From NCBI GenBank assembly GCA_033063855.1, contig CP093831.1, positions 28,396,001 through 28,460,000 on the forward strand: a stretch of 64,000 bases of DNA, given 5' to 3'. Shown piece after piece: positions 24,086-34,268 of the stretch. This DNA is from Smittia aterrima. Lineage: Eukaryota; Arthropoda; Insecta; Diptera; Chironomidae. The notes under the pieces are model-generated. The model worked only from the letters and a program-made list of their open reading frames with translations. It made no database searches and was not told the origin of the DNA. How positions within the stretch are numbered: the first letter of the stretch is position 1; each line of letters opens with the position of its first letter. Position numbers and translations under genes: made by a program.

Positions 24086-25282
24086 CAATTTATATTGGTA
24101 AAACTTTTTATTGATTGAAAACGTAAAAAGAGCTTTTCGATAATGTCACTTTTTGCATTAACATTTAAATATTTTGTTGGGATAAGAAAGAAATCTAAAT
24201 TAGTCCTCTAAAAGTATAATTTAAGGCAAACATAAATTGGTAACGCAACAGAATTCATTCAATATGTAGAGAAGACATAGTAATATTGGTGGAGATTAAA
24301 ATTATTACAGAATAGAGCGTAAATATTAATTCGAGAAAACTGGAACAAGTAAAAGCAGCAGTTCGTAACAAACTTACTGTTTTATCCGTAGAAATGGTTA
24401 CAGGGCTCTGATCTTTTCTTGGATTTTCATGTTGGTGGCGGTATCTGCTACCAATCTCTCCCTAAACCCCGATGGGACCCGAGGTGAAAACGGGCCCTTT
24501 ATTGCGCGGTCAAGGAGAGATCCCAAGTTCGAAGAATCTAACAGTTGTAAATTTTTCAATGTAAAAGTACTTTTGAGCAAACATTTTTTATTTTTTCGTA
24601 ACAGTTATTGTAAATAAGTTTCGTCTTAGTTTTCATCTACTAAAAGAAACTTCATGATTGATTTAAATGTTTTTAATATCAAACTTTAGTTTTTGAAGAT
24701 ATATTGAACTGAAATTTTCGATTCGCGTATATCAGAATTTAAAGAAAACTTTTTCGATTCATAAAATACTCTGCATTTCTATGGAAATGTCAACAGAAAT
24801 GTCAATATTACATATATTGAAACAAGTGGCAGTATCAGTTCGTACCGAACTTACTGTAAGGTTTTTCATCCGTCGGACTGGTTACAGGGGGTTGGGCTTC
24901 ACTGGGTTTACTGGTCCGAGGTGGAGCCGAATCTCGTCAGCTCTGAGATTTTTTCTTTTTGCTTCACTTTGAGATGGACTTAGATTTGATCATCTCTGAG
25001 ATCCATGTACTCGTTTCAAAATGCTAAAATTCGACAACAGTGTAAACAGTTGTTTCATCAATCGATTTTTTGATTGCTTTCTGAAAAACAAGTTATTATT
25101 GGTTTATCTAATGGTAATTTTTTTTTCTTCTCATTTTTAGTTGCTAGCTGATTTCCTCGCCGCTATTTGAAAAATAAGAAAATATTCTTATTGGCTCAAG
25201 TGGTTTTTACTACAATATAAATAAAACTCGCAACAATTTATCTTTCAGTCAAAGTTTTGAAATTGATTAGTTCGGTTTGAAA
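24086..25282. repeat. Spacer with repeats R3 and R4 and the TIL-1 upstream region
   Basis: Holds a second copy of the 22140-22420 AT-rich stretch, then SINE-like R3 (24351-24537) and a more divergent member R4 (about 24825-24960, also at 62320-62430). Positions 24955-25090 match the region upstream of TIL-2 (50640-50765). A TATA box is at 25216-25223 and an arthropod initiator TCAGT at 25245-25249, 31 bp apart. Confidence 0.55.
25216..25249 (+). promoter_or_regulatory. Core promoter of TIL-1 (TATA + TCAGT initiator)
   Basis: TATAAATA at 25216-25223 lies 31 bp before the A of the TCAGT initiator, ideal arthropod spacing. The leader to the ATG at 25283 is about 36 bases. TIL-2 has the same arrangement. 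Confidence 0.75.
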
Positions 25283-25972
25283 ATGAAAACGATAGTAATT
25301 ATTTTGCTGGTAACTTCTGTTCTTGACAGTCACTACGCCAAGTTTACGCCAGGGGTATACGAAGTAATTGGATTCCCAGGAGATAGCCAAGATGCAATTA
25401 TAACAGATACAGACTACAAGAAATATTCTTTGGTTAAAAGAAGCCCTTTTTTCAAAAAATGTGACTTTGAACACGAACACGAAGTGCCCGATCCAAACCA
25501 TCATCCTCCAAGTGATAAAACTTGCGATGACGAAGACTACAGTACACATATCAAAGATATCTTTAAAGATTTCAAAAGTTATTATAACTTTACTAAGCTA
25601 TTTGTAAAAGGTTTATATCATCGAGAATATGTGTGCAGATGCGATAAAGATTGCGTCAGAACCTCCGAACATCTTTGTGTAGCCAAATATAATTGCCCAA
25701 ATATAATGTCTAAAAAAGGTAAAGTATTAAAATTTTACATAAATCAATTTAATACCTAAACAGATTTACTCCTTCTCAATGAAGATCGTCTCTGTCCTAA
25801 AGACCATATCCGCACCGTAAAAGAAAACGACTACAGTATCATTTGTAAGGATGGCATAGAAACTGTTTCAAGAGTTAAACCATATGAGTGCGTCTGTTTT
25901 AAAGGGTATATAAAGTACACGGATAAACCAGGAGAGCCTTGTGTAAAAGCCGACTGTAAAAAAAAGTTGTAG
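25283..25972 (+). CDS. Secreted cysteine-rich TIL-like protein 1 (214 aa)
   Basis: Exons are 25283-25718 and 25764-25972 (GT...AG, frame closes at 215 codons). A signal peptide (MKTIVIILLVTSVLDSHYA) is followed by a unique region. Then come two cysteine-rich segments: one ending exon 1 (VCRCDKDCVRTSEHLCVAKYNCP) and one in exon 2 (CPKDHI...CKDG...YECVCFKGYIKY...GEPCVKADC). The CxCxxGyxx...CVxxxxC arrangement is typical of trypsin-inhibitor-like (TIL) domains, but the cysteine count is reduced and inhibition is not assured. It is a diverged paralogue of the gene at 51071 and lies on the opposite strand inside the OBP-like array. Confidence 0.65.
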
Positions 25973-26793
25973 AAGGTGTACTCAAATTATAGAGAGCTTC
26001 AAGAAACCTAAAAAAAAAATCTACAGATAACTTTTTGATTGATTTTCTTCTTTTCAAATCCAAAATAATTTCTATTAATTGATCAGATGTTTTGAAGTGA
26101 AATTAAATTGTTCTGATAAGTTAAAAATAATTAAAGGTCATTGATAGCAACAATTATTTGTTATTTTCTGGTTCAAGCTCCTATATTTTTCATTTTCATA
26201 TAAATTTTAAAGCCTAACAGAATCGTTATATTACCTCGAGTCGAGATTCTCAACAAAGATCTCAAATGGCTGAGCTGCAAATAAATGGTACTAAGCGATT
26301 CGAGTTGACAACCAAAGTGATGACGATGATGATAGACCGGAAACTCTTTCACAAAAAACCGAACGTACGAACTCGACAGTTTCAATGAACTCAACTCGAC
26401 CAAATATCATTTCTTAATCCGCTTCAATTGCACAATTAAACTTAACGTTAACAACCAAGTTGTGATGAGCCAAGACAAGTGAATTGCAAGGCAGATAACT
26501 ACAACGACTTATTTATTTCAATGTCATAGATGTTTATTTTGTAGCTGTAATCCTTTCTTTGAGAGATATTGAATAATTGAAGAAATCATTTGATGTGAAA
26601 ATATTAAAATAAGTATTGATTTTTATTTCAAAAGTTTTCAGCCTCTATTAATCAAACGAAACAAATATTTTCAGAAAAACCAAATTTTAAAGTATTCTAC
26701 ATTGAAATGTATTTCATAATTGTTTTAAAAACTCAAATGTGAAAAAGCATAAATTTAAAAAAAACTTTGTTAAGCTTTAAAACCTTGTAAAAA
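25973..26793. other. Spacer containing an NHE8 last-exon fossil
   Basis: Includes the TIL-1 3' end, an AT-rich stretch, the NHE8 exon 4/3' UTR copy (listed separately) and the 3' flank of array copy 4. Confidence 0.5.
26257..26595 (+). pseudogene. Copied last exon and 3' UTR of NHE8
   Basis: Closely matches NHE8 from about 18212 to 18560: CTCAAATGGCTGAGCTGCAA, then the DDDDD region, the stop and the UTR with ACAACGACTTATTTATTTC. One base is lost just after the GAGCTGCAA segment, shifting the frame, and there is no upstream NHE8 exon. It shows that the array's duplication unit once reached into the NHE8 coding sequence. Confidence 0.85.
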
Positions 26794-28078
26794 TTAATAA
26801 AACCAAAATGATCCATCGATGATAAACTTTTCTCCGATCTTTTGGCCACATTTAGTTTCATCCGCGATAAATCTTTTAATATTTTCATATTGATCGGCAT
26901 TCTTAATCAAAGATGTTGGAGCGTTGTAAAACAATTGTTGTCGCATGCAGGAGACAAGAGAAAGATATTTCATTAGGATATTACACATTTTAGTTCCAAT
27001 AACACTTGAAGCTAAAAAATGAAAAATTTAGCAACAAAACTTCAATTATCGTAGTCGATTTACCTAAGGGATAGCAGATGCCAAACGAGCTTTCAATGAC
27101 TGGCTTCCAAATGTCAAAGTCAATTGCAGAAGCTTTGCAGTTGAACTTGATAAACTCAATAATTTTGTCTTTTACAACTTCTTTACCGAAATCTTCGAAC
27201 GAAGTAGCGTTCAGTAGACAAGGGGTAATGCAGCAACTGCTCACTAAGCAATTTTCTTTTGTGCATTTCTTGAAGCATTGCAGAACGCAACTATTATGGA
27301 CGTCACTTGGTGGTGAAAGTTTGGGAACATCAACACTTTCGCTTGTCTTTAAATTAGCTCCTTCAAATTTTTGCTGGCACTTATCAAATTGATACGAATA
27401 TTGATTGAATATGGAATCATCAATAACAAAAATGTCTTCGTATTTTGTTCCACAAGTTTTTTGCTCCTTTAAAAATTTCCTCGTTGCTTCGCATTTTTCA
27501 CTCAAAGCGATCGATGATTGAGGGCAATTAAAAAAGTTTTGCTGCGACATGCAGCTAACCATTGGTCGATAGTAATTTGGGAGTTGACATTCATCCGTTC
27601 CATTCAAAACATTCACTATTTTCAAAAGTAATGTTAACAAAGTATCATCAAATTAAATTAGTTATAACTTACATAAAGGTTTGCAATGTTCAAACGATTT
27701 ACTTAACACGGGCAACCAGTTGTCTTCCTCACCTGATGTCTTTCTTTCATTTATGTGTCGATTGTATATATCCAAAAACTGATCTTTCAGTCTCGGAACA
27801 CGATAGTTTTCCTTTAAGCAATTGGCACAACTGCAATTATCGTCGTTTTCATCCCTACAAACTAATTGACAACTACCACTGTCGTGCTTAATAATATCGC
27901 AACAAAAGTGAACATTGTCACTATGTAGCTCGAACAACTTTTTACATTTTTCGGAAAGTATTTCTGCTTTTTTAGTGAACTGTCAAATTTCAAATTAATT
28001 TTCTCTGATAAAAGGAAATAAAATATTTTCACTTACAACGCAACTGACCAACAGCAATAGAACAAACAACTTGATCAT
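26794..28078 (-). CDS. Two-domain Plus-C OBP-like secreted protein, array copy 4 (372 aa)
   Basis: Exons are 28037-28078 (MIKLFVLLLLVSCV), 27673-27979, 27064-27615 and 26794-27011. This is one of the longest second domains: exon 3 is 552 bp, with an extra cysteine-bearing stretch (CFKKCTKENCLVSSCC) before the CC-type cysteines. Exon 2 is divergent around HFCCDIIKHDSGSC. Exon 4 has FYNAPTSLIKN and ends FIIDGSFWFY. TATA at 28116-28123. The common upstream motif is degenerate here. Confidence 0.75.
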
Positions 28079-28468
28079 TTCAATAAAGTTTGAAAATAAA
28101 ACTTGTTTCGGAGGACTTTTATACCAAGTCTTTAAACAATTTTTTTTAAAGTACAATTTCCAACACAGTTTTTTTAAAAATATTTTACAGAATGAAAACA
28201 AAATGGTTGTTATCACTTTTTATTGAATGAAAACATTAAAGTGAAGCTTTTTAATCAATCACATTTATATCAATAAATGTTTTATGAACTGATACATTTT
28301 TTTAAACTTAGTTTCGTGTTTATTTTGAAGCTGTAAAAACTTTTTTTGAGAGATATTTAAAAAAATCATTTGAAGTGCAAATATTACTTTTTATTTTTGA
28401 TAATTTTGATCCCCGAACATTAAAAACTATTTTAAGAAAAATTATTTCAGTTTGAAAACTTTTCGAAA
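28079..28468. promoter_or_regulatory. Promoter of copy 4 and 3' flank of copy 5
   Basis: TATA for copy 4 (minus) at 28116-28123. Positions 28318-28385 are a degraded NHE8 3' UTR tail (TTTGAGAGATATT...ATCATTTGAAGTGCAAATATT in parts). Confidence 0.55.
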
Positions 28469-29698
28469 TTAAAAATTCCAAAATGATCCATCGATGATGA
28501 ACTTTTCTCCAAACTTTTGGCCACATTTAGTTTCATTCTCAATAAATAATTTGATTTTTTTAAATTGATCGGGATCTTTAATCGAAGACGTTGGTGCGTT
28601 GAGAAACAATTCTTGTCGCATGCAGAAGAGAAGAGATCGAAATTTCATATGGATATTACACTTTTTAAATGTTGTGACGTATGAAGCTAGAAGAAGAAAA
28701 ATTTAGCAATCAATTTTTCAATTAATACAGTCGATTTACCTAAGGGATAGCAGATGCCAAACGAGCTTTCAATGACTGGCTTCCAAATGCCAAAGTCAGT
28801 TCCAATCTCTTTGCAGTAGTTCTTGTAGAACTCGATAATCTTGTCTTTTACAACTTCTCTACCAAAATTTTCCAAAGAAGTAGCATTCAGTAGACAAGGT
28901 GTAACGCAGCAACCATTCAATGGGCACGGTTCTGCGCAACCTTGATAGACGTCTCTTGGTGGTGAAATGTCGGGAAAAGCAACACATTTCCTTGAATTTA
29001 ATTCAGCTTCTTCAAAGGTTTTCTTGCACTCATAATTGCGATCCCAATTTTGATCGAATATGGAATCATGAATAACAAAAGTTTTTTCGTATTTTGTTCC
29101 ACAAGTTTCTTGCTCCTTTATAAATTTCCTCGTTGCTTCGCATTTTTCAGTTGGAGCAAACGATGATTGCGGGCAATTCAAAAAGTTTTGTTGCCTCATG
29201 CAAGTTACCATTGGTAGATAATATTTTGGAAACTGACATTCGTCCGTTCCATTCAGAATTTCAACTAATTTAAAAAGGTAAACTGAACAAAATATCATCG
29301 AAGGAAATAAAATTTTACTTACTTAGAGGTTTGCAATGCTCAAACGATTTACTTAACACTGACAACCAATTACGTTTCTCATTTGCTGTGAATTCTATCT
29401 CCAATGTTTGATTATACAACTTCAGATATGGATCTTTTTCTTTCGAAACAAGATTGTTTTCCTTCAAGCAATTGGGGCAACTGCAACTACCGTCATTTGG
29501 TACCGTACATTTAAATATACATTGAAAATCAATTAGAATTTGTGGAGTGTCGCAGCAATCAACAATATTAGCACTATGTGGTTCGAACATCTCTTTACAT
29601 TTTTCGGATATTATTTCTGCGTCTTTAGAGAACTGATACCAAATTAAATGAGTCACAACGCAATTGACCAACAGCAATAGAACCAACAACTTGAACAT
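28469..29698 (-). CDS. Two-domain Plus-C OBP-like secreted protein, array copy 5 (372 aa), intron 1 lost
   Basis: Exons are 29323-29698 (fused exons 1+2), 28740-29264 and 28469-28686. Between the signal-peptide and exon 2 sequences only 24 nt remain of intron 1 (29633-29656, GTGACTC...TATCAG). They are in frame and too short to splice, so the product reads MFKLLVLLLLVNCV-VTHLIWYQ-FSKDAE. Otherwise domain 1 (DCCDTPQ, CSCPNC, FEHCKPL) and domain 2 (CCVTPC, IWKPVIESSFGIC) are intact. Exon 4 starts from ASYVTTFKKC and ends SFWNF. The eight extra residues fall at or near the signal cleavage region. TATA at 29736-29743; the motif reduces to GTTTCCTAC near 29807. Confidence 0.72.
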
Positions 29699-30158
29699 TT
29701 CAATAATGTTTGAAAAGTAAACTCTTTTCGGCGGACTTTTATACCAAATCTTCGACTAAATTATTATTTTTCAAATAAAAAAAACTAAACAGTCTATGTT
29801 TATTTAGTTTCCTACAAAAATTTTTTTTTATTATTTTACAGAATTAGAACAAAATGATTGTTATGTACTATAAATATTGCTTTATCAGACGAACATTTCT
29901 ACCACATATAAAATGTTTATTATCACTTTTTATTGATAGAAAATCTTAAAATGAAGCTTTTTCGCCAATATCACTTTTTGTATTACAATGTTTTGTGAAC
30001 TGATACAATATTTAAAATTTAGTTTCATGTTTATTTTGCAGCTGTGAAAACCTTTCTTTGAGATATAATAAAAAAATTCATTTGAAGTGCAAATATTGCT
30101 TTTAAAATTGAGAATTTTAAGACTCATCAATTATTTCTGCTTTGAAGACTTGTTGAAA
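29699..30158. promoter_or_regulatory. Promoter of copy 5 and 3' flank of copy 6
   Basis: TATA at 29736-29743 on the minus strand, AT-rich spacer, then an NHE8 3' UTR fossil around 30020-30095 (GCAGCTGTGAAAACCTTTCT...). Confidence 0.55.
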
Positions 30159-31412
30159 TTAATAACTCCAAAATGAAAAATCAATGATGAACTTTTCTCC
30201 GAACTTGTGGCTACATTTAGTTTCATTCGAAATAAATGTTTTGATTTTTTCAAATTGATCAGAATCTCTAATCAAAGATGTTGGGGCGTTGAGAAACAAT
30301 TCTTGTTGCATGCAGAAGAGAAAAGAACGAAACTTTGTTTTGATATCATTCGTATCAGATCCTTTAACATTTGAAACTGAAAAAAGATAAATTTAGCAAC
30401 AAAATTTCAATTATTGTAACCGATTTACCTAAAGGAGAGCAGATGCCAAACGAGCTATCAATGACTGATTTCCAAGTGTCATAGTCAATTCCACGATATT
30501 TGCAGTCGGTCTTGTAGAACTCGATAATTTTGTCTTTCATAACTTTTCCATTAAAATCATCCAACGAAGTAGCATTTAGTAAACAAAGTATAATGCAGCA
30601 ATTAGCTGTTTCGCATTGTTTTAAGCAGTCAATTGTTGCTGAAATTTGGGGAGCAACAACACATTTTCTAGAATTTAATTTGGCTACCTTGAAAGTTTCC
30701 TTGCACTTATTCATTTGATTCGTAGATTGAACGAATATGGAATTATCAATAACAAAAATATTTTCATATTTTGTTCCACAAGTATCTTGCTCTTTTAAAA
30801 ACTTCCTCGTTGCTTCACATTCTTCACTTGATTCGATCGATGATTCTGGGCCATTTACAAAATTTTGCTGCGACATGCAATTAACCATTTGTTGATAATA
30901 TTTTGGGAACTGACATTCATCCGTTCCATTCACAGTATCAACTATTTTCAAAGGTAAAGTCAATAAAGCATCGAAGGTAAATTAAATTTAACTTACTTAG
31001 AAGTTTGCAATGTTCAAACGATTTATTTATCACGAGCAACCAATTTTTTTTCTCAAATGCTGAGTTTTGGTTATTCAGATTTTGAATGTATAACTTCAGA
31101 AATTGATCTTTCTCTCTCGGAACAAGATTGTTTTCCTTTAAGCAATTGCGGCAACTGCAATTATCGTCGTTTTCATCCATACAAACCGACCCACATTTAC
31201 CAATTTCGGGCTGTACAGACTCGAAACAATAGAAGATATTCTCACTATGTCGTTCGAACATCTCGTTACATTTTTCGGATGTTACTTCAGATTTTCCTGT
31301 GAACTGCCACCACATTTGATTTCACCAAATTTTGTTTCACTAAAAAGTAAATTAAAATAATTTAACTCACAACACAATTGACCAACAGCAATAGAAACAA
31401 CAACTTGAACAT
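30159..31412 (-). CDS. Two-domain Plus-C OBP-like secreted protein, array copy 6 (359 aa), cysteine-depleted
   Basis: Exons are 31371-31412 (MFKLLFLLLLVNCV), 30997-31303, 30429-30941 and 30159-30376. The frame is open, but two otherwise invariant cysteines are gone. The NCP of domain 1 is NGP (FVNGPESS), and exon 4 begins GSDTNDIK where the others have a cysteine (GTKRCNI). Exon 3 is 12 bp shorter, and its double-cysteine stretch reads NCCIILC. The family's invariant IWKPVIESSF is TWKSVIDSSF. It may be relaxing toward loss, or shifting its disulfides. TATA at 31450-31457; motif at 31505-31520. Confidence 0.7.
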
Positions 31413-31599
31413 TTCAATAAAGTTTGAAGAGAAAACCTGTTTGGGTGAACTTTTATAACAAAGTCTTTGAACAAATTATTGAAAGTTTTTTTTAAAAAGA
31501 AAATGTTAACAGTTTCCTACAACGTTTTTATGAAATATTTAACAGAATAAAATAAAAATTGTTTGTTACGTTACTACTTTTTATTGAATGAAAACAAAA

Positions 31600-32000
31600 A
31601 AATTCGGAAGACCGGTCACAGGTGACCTGGTAGAAGGATTTTTTCGATTAGACTTAAGATTAGGATCAAGATTAGGGTTAGGATTAGGATTAAGATTAGG
31701 ATTAAGATTAGGGTTAGGATTAGGATTAAGATTAGGATTAGGATTAAGATTAGGGTTAGGATTAGGATTAAGATTAGGGTTAGGATTAAAAATTTTGGGC
31801 ACTTCCGGTCAAATTTTGGTCACTTCCGGTCAAATTTTGGGCACTTCCGGTCGACTTTGCGGCCACTTTCGGAGCTCTCCCGGTCGTCTACTATTCATTT
31901 CTGCCATAAATTTGCCATAAATTTTTGCTGACGGACGGACGGACGGACGGACAAAGTGGCCACAATAAGGTTTTTTCTAATCGAAAAAATCCTTAAAAAA
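31600..32000. mobile_element. Insertion with perfect 19-bp inverted repeats and TTAGGG-like hexamer array
   Basis: Comparison with the duplicate block at 37205-37400 shows about 400 bp present here and absent there, between AAAACAAAAAAA and TCTATNGCTAAGAATTA. Perfect inverted repeats lie at 31634-31652 and 31976-31994. Between them are 23 hexamers (31654-31791) of TTAGGG, TTAGGA and TTAAGA. Three tandem CACTTCCGGTCAAATTTTGG-type units follow, then GGAC repeats (31931-31952). It has no open frame of its own (the Leu/Gly-rich frame is just the hexamers). Best read as a non-autonomous element or fold-back insertion. Confidence 0.7.
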
Positions 32001-32218
32001 TCTATTGCTAAGAATTATTAAAGATAATTATTTTAATGTTAAATCGGAAAGTGATCAATTAAAAAGTTAAATAAAGTTTTCATGAAATTCCTTCAGCAAT
32101 AATTTTTTATACATGTATCTTTATAAAAGTTTGCTTCGTTCTTGAAGAAATCGTAAAAACTTTTACCCATTCGATTCTGTATAGTCTCAAAATTATTGTG
32201 CATCAATGAGTAAATTAA

Positions 32219-33604
32219 TTATATTGAAAACAAAATTATATCAATCTGTTTTGTTAGGACTTTCTCCAATTTTCTTCTGTCGACTTCTTTTAATGCGAAA
32301 TATTTCAATCCAAACTTTCTAGTTTTGCATCCAAAATTCAATTCTTCAAACTTTCTATTCATTGACATCAAGATTTTAACTTTTTCCTTATTGATTAAGG
32401 TGATGCTTAGTTTGGTTACATTTGGCATAGACTTCAACAAAAAGTTAAAGCTGACATCGTCAACATCATAGTGAAATATCAGATCAGTGATTGTGGTTGA
32501 CATTTTATTTGGAGTATCGTCAATGGAGAAGGAAGCGTAACATAAAAGACGTAAAAGCTTGAGCTTTGGCAAGTTCATGATAACGTCGAAAATTTCTTTT
32601 TCTTTTTTGTAAAAGTAGATCGACAACTTTTCGAGATCGCTTTGTGACTTGAGAAAGTTTTGAAAGTCGATGCAGAGGTCTTTGGCCCAATAGATTGATC
32701 TAAGAAAATATATCGTCAAACTCTTAAGTTTGAATTGAAATAGTTTCCAATGTTCATTCTCAAAGTAAGAATTTATGACAATCGATCGAATTGTGAGACT
32801 TCTTAGTTTGACAATGTTTTGAAGCATTTTTGTGAAAGTTGTTATGTTATCGATTTGATCTTCATCAAAATAAATTTTCTCGAGTGCAGCAGAATTTAGA
32901 AATAATCTGGAGTAACCATTTTGTAAATACGAAATGTTTACATTAATCAGCGCCAGATATTTCAACTTTGGAAACTTTAGAGCTTCGAAAGCTTCCATTC
33001 TTGATATGGAAGAGCATTTCTTACGACATTTATTAAGGATTTGAATGAATTCAACTGATGATTCGATTGACGAGAAAAACTTATAAAAATCTTTTGTTTC
33101 TCTAAAACAAACATCAATTGAAACATTCTTCCATTCGTGAGACTTTTCATAAAAGAAATCAAGTTCTGATGTTGTTATGTAGTCTTTGTCGAGTGGATAT
33201 TCTGAATCGAAGTCCAATGCTCTTCGTCGAACGTCAATGTTCTGATACAATCTCGAACTATTTTTCAGCAAATTTAAATCTTCCGGTAACAACAAACTGT
33301 GTCTTTTGAAGACAATTTCAATGTTTTTCATCAGCACTATCGACGAGCCGATGAAATTATACCAACTTGGACGCACTTCAGAAAGTTTTAACAAATCTTT
33401 GTTCTTCAAATGTTTGAGAATCATCTCAGGAATGCCAAGGAACCGAGAAAAATATTCCATCGGATCCAAATTTACCAATTCGATCAGTTTTCCTGCTGCT
33501 TCTTCATTTGAAACTTCTGCTTTCGTTTCCTTAGCTGGTTTGCTTTCAGCAATCGAAGTCAATAACACTTCACTAGTTGCGTTCGGTGCTGAGCTTCGGT
33601 TCAT
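32219..33604 (-). CDS. F-box protein A (461 aa)
   Basis: Single coding exon with ATG at 33604. A 5' UTR intron is likely, with an acceptor TTTTTAG just upstream (about 33617) and a donor GAAG|GTAACA near 33682. Residues about 55-90 fit an F-box (FLGIPEMILKHLKNKDLLKLSEVRPSWYNFI), the Skp1-binding module of SCF ligases. The remainder is rich in Leu/Ile/Phe spaced like degenerate leucine-rich repeats (LKSLTIYF, LEKLSIYF, PKLKLLRLL, NVTKLSIT), suggesting a substrate-binding solenoid. Substrate unknown. It is almost identical to F-box B at 37601 apart from the N-terminal 50 residues, where A has an extra KETKAEVSNEEAAGKLIEL stretch. It sits inside the OBP-like array. Confidence 0.8.
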   Translation of the reverse strand: MNRSSAPNATSEVLLTSIAESKPAKETKAEVSNEEAAGKLIELVNLDPMEYFSRFLGIPEMILKHLKNKDLLKLSEVRPSWYNFIGSSIVLMKNIEIVFKRHSLLLPEDLNLLKNSSRLYQNIDVRRRALDFDSEYPLDKDYITTSELDFFYEKSHEWKNVSIDVCFRETKDFYKFFSSIESSVEFIQILNKCRKKCSSISRMEAFEALKFPKLKYLALINVNISYLQNGYSRLFLNSAALEKIYFDEDQIDNITTFTKMLQNIVKLRSLTIRSIVINSYFENEHWKLFQFKLKSLTIYFLRSIYWAKDLCIDFQNFLKSQSDLEKLSIYFYKKEKEIFDVIMNLPKLKLLRLLCYASFSIDDTPNKMSTTITDLIFHYDVDDVSFNFLLKSMPNVTKLSITLINKEKVKILMSMNRKFEELNFGCKTRKFGLKYFALKEVDRRKLEKVLTKQIDIILFSI

Positions 33605-34268
33605 CTTGATATTTATCTAAAAACAAAAAAATTAAATAAATTAAAAGATATAAAGATATTTTAGAAACTCTAAGATGTTACCTTCTCGAATGTTAAGAGC
33701 GAAATGAGTCGATCGGTGTTGAAAGTATTGTCCTACGTATGGGAAAAATTGAATGAAAACCTTCAGATTTTTATCTCTGCGGTTCTGGGGTAGCCCAACC
33801 AAAATTAGCATAACTAAAATCCTTCCGTGCTAAGGCAAATAGCCGAAGGTCTCCTTAGTTTATTTGTATCGTAAAATTTTTATGGCCTAAACAACTAAGC
33901 TAAGAACTTTAAGAACAATAATAAAGTCATAAGAATAAAATGGAATTCCTTGTTGAAAATTCAAATATTCGGAATAATTATTCAGAATTCCCTGGACTTT
34001 TGAGTGGAAAGAATTTACCTGAAATTTAGAAACGCCCTCAACGAAATAAATGCAAATTGATGTCACCATCGTCGAAACATCAACTCGAGATCATTGGAAA
34101 TCGGCTTCTTGAAATGTTTCAAAAAGATCTGGAAAGAGTTTCTCATGTTTGGTAACTTTATTTTGTCGCAAATGTTATTCAAGCGCTGACATTTTCTCGG
34201 TAATAAATTGAATAGACATTATGCTGTGATTTATTCTCGTTTCTTTGCTATTAGACAAGCTGTGAAAA
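33605..34268. other. Duplicated 5' flank of F-box A and 3' flank of copy 7
   Basis: Matches 38954-39500 and then 39765-39890 (e.g. GGTCTCCTTAGTTTATTTGT). It holds the inferred 5' UTR exon and promoter of F-box A. The match to the B copy is interrupted there by about 240 bp not present here. Confidence 0.55.

Noticed and set aside
31654..31791. Old telomere or chromosome fusion point
   Set aside because: Only 138 bp, mixed hexamers, framed by inverted repeats and absent from the duplicate block; an insertion explains it better.
31588..31920. Leu/Gly-rich open frame on the plus strand (and Pro/Asn-rich on the minus)
   Set aside because: It is only the translation of the TTAGGG-like hexamer repeats.
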